From positions 385,412 to 449,411 of the forward strand of contig DASXUX010000081.1 of assembly GCA_036504595.1 (NCBI GenBank): a DNA stretch of 64,000 nucleotides. Direction: 5' to 3'. Origin of the DNA: DASXUX01 sp036504595. Its GTDB lineage: Bacteria > Planctomycetota > SZUA-567 > H5-PLA8. A program made the translations under genes and the position numbers. How positions within the stretch are numbered: the stretch's first letter is position 1; every line of letters begins with the position of its first letter. Below, piece by piece: positions 37,005 through 43,709 of the stretch. The notes under the pieces were generated by a model. The model searched no databases. It saw nothing but the letters and a program-made list of their open reading frames with translations, and had not been told where the DNA came from.

Positions 37005-37342
37005 AGCAAAGCTCTCCTTTTATCTGTGTCACATGTGCCACGGGCAGCCTCTGTTCGCTGTTGGCTGCCCGTGCCACTCCTTTTCGTTGCCCGTGCCGCC
37101 CAATGCGAAGCCGGAAGTATAGCGGCTCCCGCGCGAAGCGTCGAGAGCGGGAGACATGCGCGCGCACGTCGCTGAACGTAGTGCGGGCGTCCCGCCCGCT
37201 GCTCCGGTTCCCCTCTCCCCCGCGAGGGAGAGGGGTTAGGGGTGAGGGGGCAGCCTTGCACCCGATGCCCTCTTTTCCCACTTCGCCCCGCAATTCGGGG
37301 TATTCGACTGAAGGTTTCCAAACTCTCTTTTCGGAGGAAGAC
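37005..37342. repeat. Repeat-filled gap: hairpin D and element A
   Basis: This 338-bp gap between divergent genes holds a hairpin repeat D (GTGCCACGGGCAGCC at 37035-37049 and GGCTGCCCGTG at 37063-37073). A CTCCCGC/GCGGGAG stem follows near 37125-37153. A full element A lies at 37179-37251 (GCGGGCG TCC CGCCCGC hairpin, then CCCCTCTCCC / GGGAGAGGGG). The SGNH gene's promoter must lie among or after these (37252-37330). Confidence 0.75.
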
Positions 37343-38080
37343 ATGAAGATTCGTTCTGTTGGTTTGTTGCTTCCGCTCGTCGCCCTTGCTGGACTCGCCC
37401 GCGCCGCAGACATGAAGTCCACGACTCCTGAGCCTCAAAAAGATGCCTGGGCGCAGAAGTGGTGGATGCCGCGGCACGAACAGAAACTCGCCGAAGTGAA
37501 GAAGCTGCAGGGCAAAGTCGATCTGCTTTGGATCGGCGATTCCATCACGCACGGCTGGGAGAACACCGGTAAGAGCGTGTGGGATGAATCCTACGCCAAG
37601 CGCAACGCCTTCAACATCGGCTTCAGCGGCGACCGCACCGAACAGGTCCTCTGGCGTCTGCAGAATGGCGAAGTCGAAGGCATCGCCCCCAAACTCATCG
37701 TCATGATGATCGGCACGAACAACGCCGGCCACCGCAAAGAAAAATCCGAAGAGACCGCCGCTGGCATCAAGGCGATCCTGGAAGAGCTTGGCAAACGCCT
37801 GCCGCAAAGCAAAGTCCTCCTGCTCGCCATCTTCCCGCGCGGCGCGAAAACCGAAGACGCTCTGCGCAAGCTCAACGATGAAACCAACAAACTCATCGCG
37901 CCCTACGCCGACAACAAGCGCGTCTTCTTCCTCGACATCAACGCCAAGTTCCTGCAACCCGACGGCACGCTGACCAAGGACATCATGCCCGACCTGCTGC
38001 ACCCCAACCCCAAGGGCTACAAGATCTGGGCCGAAGCCGTCGAGCCCACCATCGAAAAACTCATGTCCGATGCGAAGTAG
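37343..38080 (+). CDS. Exported SGNH hydrolase (acetylhydrolase-like)
   Basis: A 245-residue protein with a signal peptide (to about residue 22). LLWIGDSITHGWENTG gives the catalytic Ser, IVMMIGTNNAGH the Asn, and MPDLLHPNPKGYKIW the Asp/His pair. It resembles the platelet-activating-factor acetylhydrolase-like group that includes glycan acetyl esterases. GGAGGA precedes the ATG at 37343. Divergent from xylB, so deacetylation of xylan is a reasonable guess. Confidence 0.9.
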   Translation: MKIRSVGLLLPLVALAGLARAADMKSTTPEPQKDAWAQKWWMPRHEQKLAEVKKLQGKVDLLWIGDSITHGWENTGKSVWDESYAKRNAFNIGFSGDRTEQVLWRLQNGEVEGIAPKLIVMMIGTNNAGHRKEKSEETAAGIKAILEELGKRLPQSKVLLLAIFPRGAKTEDALRKLNDETNKLIAPYADNKRVFFLDINAKFLQPDGTLTKDIMPDLLHPNPKGYKIWAEAVEPTIEKLMSDAK

Positions 38081-38093
38081 ACTCTCAAATGCC

Positions 38094-38137
38094 TGAGTGC
38101 TGAGCGCGCGCGTCACCCGCTTGCGCCTCAGCACTCA
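38094..38137. terminator. Probable bidirectional terminator between convergent genes
   Basis: TGAGTGCTGAG and CTCAGCACTCA form a perfect 11-bp stem with a 22-base loop. It is followed by further CAGCACT heptamers and CTTTTCT, and sits in the 80-bp gap between two convergent genes. The arms are themselves heptamer repeats. Confidence 0.5.
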
Positions 38138-38160
38138 GCACTTTCCACTCAGCACTTTTC

Positions 38161-39639
38161 TCACACCTTCTCCGGCACCACGAACGGCGCGCGATATTCC
38201 CGTGTCAGCAGCTTGTTCGCCTCCGTCGCAAATTCCCCCGAAAACTGTTCCTTCTCCGGATCGAAATTCAGCGTTGGCCCCAGCACGGGCAACGGCTTCG
38301 TCAAATCCAGCCCGACTTTGCTCAAATTGTCGCGGAAACGCGCGAAACATTCCTGCACCAGCGGATCGGACTTGGTGGCATCCGCGACGTCGTCGGCCTT
38401 CACGACTTTTCCGACGCGATGCGAAATATTGCCGAGATGGCAGATCGCCGCAGAGAGATGTCCTTCCAAAATATCCGCGTTCAATTCTTCAAGCTTGCGG
38501 GTCTTGCAGACGTTGATGAAATTCTGCATGTGGTCTTTACCGTCGTCGCCGGAAAACTTTTTGATCTTCTCGTCCTTGTTGTCATACGTCCACCCGCCAC
38601 CGCCGCCGCCGGCGTAATAGCCGTTCTCGCACTGAACGATGAACCCGCCGCGCAGTCCCTTGAACGCGCCCATCTTCCAGACCTTCTCGTCGGCTTTCCC
38701 GTCGATTGGATGATCAGGCAAGCCGCGAATTTCGCAGATCAGCGGCACAGAACTGAAGGGCTTGAAGTCGTACCAGCACGTCTGGCAGTTCGGCGTCTGC
38801 CCGTCGTCGTCCACAGCGAACCGTCCGCCGAACGACAGCACGCGCGTCGGATGCGCTTTCAGTCCCATCACCCAGCGGCACAGATCCAGATAGTGCACGC
38901 CATTGTTCGCCAGTTCGCCGTTGCCATAATTCCAGAACCAATGCCAGTCGTAATGCAGGTTCTTGCGCATCATCGGTTCTTTCGGCCCCGGCCCGCACCA
39001 CAAGTCGTAGTCCACCGTCGCCGGCGGCGTCTGCGGCCCCACTTTGCCGATGCTCGGCCACGGCTGGTAGTGGAGCGCTCGCACGTGCTGAATCTTCCCG
39101 ATGTTTCCTTTGTTGATCCAATCGAACGCCTCGCGCTGCCCCGGGCAGGAGCGCCGCTGCGTGCCCGTCTGCACGATCCGGTTGTACTTGCGAGCCGCCT
39201 CCACGCCCTTGCGCCCTTCCCAGACGCTGTACGAACACGGCTTCTCGACGTACACGTCCTTCCCCGCCTGGCAGGCCCACACCGTCGCCAGAATGTGCCA
39301 GTGATTGGGCGTCGCGACGACGACCGCATCGAGGTCTTTGTTTTCGAGCATTTTGCGCAGGTCGCGGTACTTCTCCAGCTTGATGTCCGCCTGTTCCTTG
39401 CCGATCTTTTCGACCGTCTTGTCGAGCATAGCCTCATCGACATCGCAGATCGCCACCAGCCGCGCGCCCTTCGTGCCGAGCAACTGCCTGCAGTGGTCGC
39501 CGCCCTTGTTGCGCGTGCCGATCACCCCCACCCGCACTTCATCGTTCGCGCCAAGAACGCGACTGTGCGGCGAAAGCCACGCCGCCGTCCCCGCGAACAC
39601 CGACGCCTTCAGAAAACTCCGACGGCCAAGCTTGCTCAT
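38161..39639 (-). CDS. Gfo/Idh/MocA family oxidoreductase with Tat signal
   Basis: A 492-residue protein. The N-terminus MSKLGRRSFLKASVFAGTAA is a Tat signal. The Rossmann fold follows (VRVGVIGTRNKGGDHCRQLL), then VVVATPNHWHILATVWACQAG, the conserved YVEKPCSY (Lys/Pro motif) and WFWNYGNGELANNGVHYLDLCRWV. PVC bacteria carry many of these exported sugar or inositol-type oxidoreductases; NAD(P) is presumably bound before export. Substrate unknown. GGGAGGGG lies just before the ATG. Confidence 0.9.
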   Translation of the reverse strand: MSKLGRRSFLKASVFAGTAAWLSPHSRVLGANDEVRVGVIGTRNKGGDHCRQLLGTKGARLVAICDVDEAMLDKTVEKIGKEQADIKLEKYRDLRKMLENKDLDAVVVATPNHWHILATVWACQAGKDVYVEKPCSYSVWEGRKGVEAARKYNRIVQTGTQRRSCPGQREAFDWINKGNIGKIQHVRALHYQPWPSIGKVGPQTPPATVDYDLWCGPGPKEPMMRKNLHYDWHWFWNYGNGELANNGVHYLDLCRWVMGLKAHPTRVLSFGGRFAVDDDGQTPNCQTCWYDFKPFSSVPLICEIRGLPDHPIDGKADEKVWKMGAFKGLRGGFIVQCENGYYAGGGGGGWTYDNKDEKIKKFSGDDGKDHMQNFINVCKTRKLEELNADILEGHLSAAICHLGNISHRVGKVVKADDVADATKSDPLVQECFARFRDNLSKVGLDLTKPLPVLGPTLNFDPEKEQFSGEFATEANKLLTREYRAPFVVPEKV

Positions 39640-39796
39640 CTACCCCTCCCGCATCTCAAATGTGTTCCGATGCTGACGTATACACCGCCGCACTGTGTGC
39701 CACGGGCAGCCCATTCGGCTCCGGCACCGCCGGTTTGCTGTTGGCTGCCCGTGCATTTAGCCGCCTAAACCCTCGAATTCCACCGCCCTTCTTCTG

Positions 39797-40258
39797 TCCA
39801 GGAGCGCACCCTGCGTCGTAGCCCCCAAACCGTCTTCGCGCCTTTGCGGTTCAAATCTCTGTAAAAAACTGCACGTGTGGTGTTCGCCACCCTGCTCAGA
39901 TTTCTTGTCCAAACCTGCACCGTTTGTCGTAGCCCCCAGCTCTTCTTCGCGCCTTCGCGTCTTTGCGGTTCAAATGTCTGTAAAAAAGTGCACATGTGGT
40001 GTCCGCCAACCTTCACCACCGCAGAGTTTTTGTCCAAACCTGCACCGTGCGCCGTAGCCCCAAACCTTCTTCGCGCCTTTGCGTCTTTGCGGTTCAAATA
40101 TCTGTAAAGAAGTGCACATGTGGTGGTCTGTCAACCCCTCAAGCCTCAGGTCTCAAGCCTCACGCCTCTTCGTCCAAACCTGCACCGTGCGTCGCAGCGC
40201 CCAAACCTTCTTCGCGTCTTTGCGGTTCTAATGTCCTGTAAAAAAGTGCACATGTGCA
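39797..40258 (+). repeat. Four-unit imperfect tandem array containing repeat C and a GTGCACATGTG core
   Basis: Four units of about 90-140 bp. Each has, in order: TCCAAACCTGCACCG (except the first, which is diverged), CGTAGCCCC with CTTCTTCGCG, TTTGCGGTTCAAAT (repeat C, reverse orientation), and TGTAAAAAAGTGCACATGTG. Cores lie near 39871, 39991, 40114 and 40244. The last copy ends in the full palindrome TGCACATGTGCA. The whole unit is repeated with variable tails, which differs from a CRISPR array. Confidence 0.8.
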
Positions 40259-40390
40259 GCCCTAACGTATCTCTTCAGTATCCAACGCATCGTCCGGACA
40301 TAGTATCTCTGCACCATCCCCCTAAGTATATACGCCTGAAACCACGGTTTCTTTCAAAAATTATTCGGATAATGTTTGGTTAAGCGAAAA

Positions 40391-40443
40391 CCCTGAACCC
40401 TGAACCCCGAACCCCGAACCCTGAACCCTGACCCCCCGAACCC
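40391..40443 (+). repeat. Heptamer tandem repeat (CCCTGAA type)
   Basis: About seven units CCCTGAA / CCCCGAA in the 3' gap of the cysteine desulfurase gene. Confidence 0.85.
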
Positions 40444-40448
40444 TTCCG

Positions 40449-41732
40449 TCAAGCAATTTCCTTCAGCGCCTTCACCACCTGCTCCGCCTCCTCTATGGTG
40501 TTGAAGTACCCCGGCGAGAGCCGCACCGTCCCATTCGGGAAAGTCCCAAGCTGCCTGTGAGCGTACGGCGCGCAGTGCAGCCCCGGCCGCACCGCAATCG
40601 AAAACGCCTGGTCCAGAATGCTCGCCACTTCCGCGTTGTCCCGATCCTTGATCGTGATCGACAGAGCCCCCACTTTTCGCGAGACATCTTTCGTCCCGAA
40701 AATCGTAAACCGCGCGTCGCCTTCCAGTTCGCCAATCAAGCGCGCAACAATCGCGCGCTCGTGCTCCAGCACCGTAGTGCGCGCATCTTGCCCGCTGCTC
40801 CGGTCCCCCTCTCCCCCGCGAGGGAGAGGGGTTAGGGGTGAGGGGGCTCCAATCCGCAATCCGCAATCCGCAATCCGCAATTGCTCTCCCCCCGTCGCCT
40901 CCGGTCTCCCGCTTGCGATCCGATTCAAAAATCTCACCCCCGCCAGCAGCCCCGCAATCCCCATCGTGTTCGGCGTGCCGCCTTCCAACCGGTGCGGCAG
41001 TTCGTCCGGCTGATGCGGATTCGTGCTGTCCCCGCCCGTCCCGCCCTCGCGCCAAAGCTTCAGCCTCTTCTCGTCGAACCGCGAACTGATCAGCAGCGCT
41101 CCCGTTCCCGTCGGCCCGTACAAAGCCTTGTGCCCCGGAAACGCCAGCAGATCGATCTGCGCCGCTTCCATGTCCAGCGGCACCACTCCCGCCGACTGCG
41201 CCGCATCGACCAGCAGCGTGATGCCTTCGCTTTTCTTCCGCAAAGCCGGCCCAAGTTCCTCCACCGGGTTGATCACGCCGGTCGCGTTCGCGCAGTGCGT
41301 CAAAGCCACCAGCCGCGTCTTCGGCGTGATGGCCGCCAGAATCTCGTCCGTGTGCCACGCGCCCGGCTCGCTTGGCACCACGCGCGTGAGCATAATAAAC
41401 CCATCGTCGGCCATCTGCTGCAGCGGCCGGTTGATCGAATTGTGCTCCAGCGCCGTCGTGACGACGTGCTCGCCCCCGCGCAGCACCCCTTTGATCGCCA
41501 TGTTCAGCGCGTCCGAACAATTCAGCGTGAAGACGCACCGCGCCGGATCATTCAGCCCAAAAAACTTGCTCACCGCATTGCGCGCCTGCCCGATCATCGC
41601 CTCCGCGCCCGTGGCCATGCGATGCCCCGCCCGCCCCGGATTCCCGCCAAATTCCTGCATGAACTTCAGCATGCTCTCAAAAACTTCCAGCGGCTTGGGA
41701 TAGCTGGTCGCTGCATTATCAAAGTAAATCAT
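40449..41732 (-). CDS. Cysteine desulfurase-family PLP enzyme with repeat-derived insert
   Basis: A 427-residue class V aminotransferase-fold protein. It begins MIYFDNAATSYPKPLEVFE and has the PLP lysine in LLAFPGHKALYGPTGTGAL and a conserved Cys in RPGLHCAPYAH (sulfur-carrying loop position). It matches the cysteine desulfurase/selenocysteine lyase-like group, which moves sulfur from cysteine. About 45 residues near 280-325 are extra compared with the family: LRIADCGLRIG (from heptamers) and PLTPLPRGGEG (from element A). They sit between NRIAS and EHERAIVARL, probably in a surface loop. The flanking fold looks intact, so the protein may still work. Confidence 0.88.
   Translation of the reverse strand: MIYFDNAATSYPKPLEVFESMLKFMQEFGGNPGRAGHRMATGAEAMIGQARNAVSKFFGLNDPARCVFTLNCSDALNMAIKGVLRGGEHVVTTALEHNSINRPLQQMADDGFIMLTRVVPSEPGAWHTDEILAAITPKTRLVALTHCANATGVINPVEELGPALRKKSEGITLLVDAAQSAGVVPLDMEAAQIDLLAFPGHKALYGPTGTGALLISSRFDEKRLKLWREGGTGGDSTNPHQPDELPHRLEGGTPNTMGIAGLLAGVRFLNRIASGRPEATGGEQLRIADCGLRIGAPSPLTPLPRGGEGDRSSGQDARTTVLEHERAIVARLIGELEGDARFTIFGTKDVSRKVGALSITIKDRDNAEVASILDQAFSIAVRPGLHCAPYAHRQLGTFPNGTVRLSPGYFNTIEEAEQVVKALKEIA
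40775..40881. repeat. Element A plus AATCCGC heptamers inside the cysteine desulfurase gene
   Basis: Element A occupies 40775-40846 (TAGTGCGCGCATC ... CCCTCTCCC / GGGAGAGGGG ... AGGGGTGAGGGG). A run of four AATCCGC heptamers follows at 40851-40881. All are read in frame on the minus strand without a stop. Confidence 0.85.
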
Positions 41733-42068
41733 TTGTCAGTTGTCCGTGGTCCGTTGCCAGTAGCCCGCAGGGCCAATCTGCAATTTTCGTAACCGTTCAG
41801 TCCCCTGCTGATTTGATGCGCGGTGTTCTGCCGAGCGTTCCTTAACTGCCTTCAACACAGAGTCACAGAGAACACGGAGGAGCACAGAGAAAGAATAGAG
41901 TTAAAAACACTCTGTGACCTCTGTGTCCTCCGTGCCTCTGTGTTGAAGGCTGTTTCTTTTGCGCTGAACTGAACGGTTGCCAATTTTCAATTTGCATTGG
42001 CCAATTTTCAATCCGCCGTTTCTCCCCGTCCCCCCGTCCCCCCCTCTCCCCGTCTGCTTCTTTTGCCG
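41733..42068. repeat. Nested inverted repeat (MITE-like), 41771-42002
   Basis: Outer arms: GGCCAAT ... AACCGTTCAGT at 41771-41801 and its reverse complement at 41968-42002. Inner arms: about 42 bp each at 41848-41889 and 41909-41950 (GCCTTCAACACAGAG and its complement, then CACAGAG-type units), separated by about 19 AT-rich bases. No coding sequence is inside. A second copy of CCAATTTTCAAT follows at 42001-42013. The gap separates two minus-strand genes. Confidence 0.75.
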
Positions 42069-43256
42069 TTAGATCCTCCCCATCCCAAAATACTCCCGAT
42101 ACGCGCCGACCGCCGCAATATAATTCTCCGCCTTCACGTCTTCGTGCACCGAATGGCTCGCATGCAGAATGTGTCCGCCCGATCCGGTCTGCCCATACTT
42201 CAAGCACTCGATCACTTCGCGGCGAACATCGTCGGGCGTGCGGTGGCAGAGCGTATGTCTCGCATCCAGATTTCCGATGATGCACACCCGCCCATAAACG
42301 CCCTCCTTAATGAGCCGCGGCCACGTCATCCCCGCCGCCTGATCGACCTCCTTATATCCATCCACGCCCGAGTTGAAAAAGAAGTCCTCCTTGATCGGCC
42401 AGTGATTCCCGTCCGATGTGTACACGGCCAGAGCGCCCGCGTCGTGAATGACCTTCACGTGCTCCTGTATTGCGGGAAGAATGAACTCCCGGTACATCGC
42501 CGGCGAAATGAACGGCCCCTTGTCGCAGCTTACATCCCCGCCCATCGCCACCACTTTGCAGCCGTTCGCGATGCAATTTTTCGTGATCGCAAACGCGCGC
42601 GCCTTCTTCATCTCGATCCAGCGCCGAATCAGTTCGGGCTCATCAACCAGCCACATCAGCATGCACGGCGGATAAAACGCCACGCCCGTCCCGCAGCCGA
42701 TCTCCCCCATGAAAACCCAGTCCAACCCCTCTGCCGCCGCCAGTTCCTGCACGCGATTGAGGAACCGGTCCGGGCCCATCTTCACGTGAGCGTTTCCGTC
42801 CCACTCCAGAATCTCTTTCCGCAGAGCGTTCTCATCCGTCTTCGCCGAATCCGCCGCGCTCTGCCCCGGATTGACCGGTTCGACCATCTGCGTGCGCGGA
42901 TTCACGCCGTGCTCGATGCCATCCAGTTCCCAGCGCTGCGGGCCAAGCTTTTTCGGGGTGGTGCCGGCCTCCGCGCCGGCCGGCAGGGACGCCGGCACCA
43001 CCCCGTTGAGCCGCACCATATCCAGCCCGAAGTGCTTGCAGACCTTGAACTCCGCTTGAGCGTGCGCTTCGACTAGCTCTTCCGACGTAACGCCCTCAGC
43101 CAATGCGTCCCACGCCAGCGCCGCGTCGGTTGCGATGTTGCGCCCGCAGATCGGCCAGTGAATCGGATGGTAAGGCTGAAAAATCTCAAACAGCGGCGTG
43201 CGGTCCGGCGGTTGAAACGCAAACGCTTTCTGGACTCGCTGCAAGGATCCGCCCAA
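42069..43256 (-). CDS. Uroporphyrinogen decarboxylase (URO-D) family protein with element B insert
   Basis: A 395-residue protein of the URO-D/methyltransferase fold. Fold segments are RVQKAFAFQPPDRTPLFE at the start, LDWVFMGEIGCGTGVAFYPP, AMYREFILPAIQEHVKVIHDAG and VCIIGNLDARHTLCHRTPDDVRREV near the end. Catabolic relatives are corrinoid-linked methyltransferases, so heme synthesis is not implied; no heme genes are nearby. TTG start with GGAGG 7 bases upstream. Element B encodes GVVPASLPAGAEAGTTP between MVRLN and KKLG, a clean insertion. Confidence 0.85.
   Translation of the reverse strand: MGGSLQRVQKAFAFQPPDRTPLFEIFQPYHPIHWPICGRNIATDAALAWDALAEGVTSEELVEAHAQAEFKVCKHFGLDMVRLNGVVPASLPAGAEAGTTPKKLGPQRWELDGIEHGVNPRTQMVEPVNPGQSAADSAKTDENALRKEILEWDGNAHVKMGPDRFLNRVQELAAAEGLDWVFMGEIGCGTGVAFYPPCMLMWLVDEPELIRRWIEMKKARAFAITKNCIANGCKVVAMGGDVSCDKGPFISPAMYREFILPAIQEHVKVIHDAGALAVYTSDGNHWPIKEDFFFNSGVDGYKEVDQAAGMTWPRLIKEGVYGRVCIIGNLDARHTLCHRTPDDVRREVIECLKYGQTGSGGHILHASHSVHEDVKAENYIAAVGAYREYFGMGRI
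42955..43004. repeat. Complete element B, in frame in the URO-D gene
   Basis: A 50-bp palindromic element with perfect 14-bp end arms GGGGTGGTGCCGGC / GCCGGCACCACCCC and an internal GGCCGGC centre. It is the best-preserved coding copy. Confidence 0.9.
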
Positions 43257-43709
43257 AGTGAATCCTCCACTCAGACCACCAGACCACCAGACACCAGACT
43301 ACCAGACTACCAATGCGCTAAAGATAAGCCGAAACGCGCGAAACAACAATCCGCTCCCCGCCCCCGTGGTGTAATGTTTAGAAATAACAAGTGGGTGGAG
43401 TGGTGGAGCGGTGAGTGGTGGATGGTGCGTGGCGAACGATGGAGCACTGGCTTGTGCCAGCGCTTGATGCGCGAGGAACCGGGGGACACATCGGCGAGTG
43501 CAACGGACCAAGGACGTTCACCAAGTGGTCACGGCGCGAACGAATGACCAGCCGCCTTTAGGCGGCTTCTGGGCCGTTGCTTGCCACCAGCTTTAGCTGG
43601 TGGGGAGCGGTTGCCCTGATTTCAACCAGCCGGCTTTAGCCGGGCTTGCGAGCGACGGCCGCTACACCACTCACCACTCACCACTCACCACTCACCGAGG
43701 GGCATACTA
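43257..43709. repeat. Repeat-filled gap with three CTTTAG hairpins and two tandem arrays
   Basis: This 453-bp gap between divergent genes has no gene. It holds octamers CCAGACCA/CCAGACTA at 43272-43312 and a G-rich stretch at about 43390-43440. Hairpins AGCCGCC-TTTA-GGCGGCT (43550-43567), CCACCAGC-TTTA-GCTGGTGG (43584-43603) and GCCGGC-TTTA-GCCGGGC (43629-43645) follow. CACTCAC heptamers lie at 43667-43696, just before the GH2 start. Confidence 0.85.

Larger units (their letters stand above)
39640..40448. repeat. 809-bp non-coding gap packed with repeats
   Basis: No gene is convincing here. It holds a repeat D hairpin (39697-39711 with 39743-39753), a four-unit tandem array (39797-40258, listed separately), a plain stretch (40260-40380) and a heptamer array of CCCTGAA type (40391-40443) ending at the cysteine desulfurase stop. 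Confidence 0.7.

Noticed and set aside
35469..37175. 568-residue open frame on the plus strand
   Set aside because: Opposite xylB, which has all family motifs.
38419..39768. 449-residue open frame on the plus strand
   Set aside because: Opposite the Gfo/Idh/MocA gene; no domain, arginine- and histidine-rich.
39797..40258. Possible CRISPR array
   Set aside because: The whole unit is repeated with partial drift, there are no unique equal-length spacers, and no cas genes are near.
42069..43256. hemE (heme synthesis uroporphyrinogen decarboxylase)
   Set aside because: The sequence is a divergent URO-D-fold member with no heme genes near; the methyltransferase-like group is more likely.
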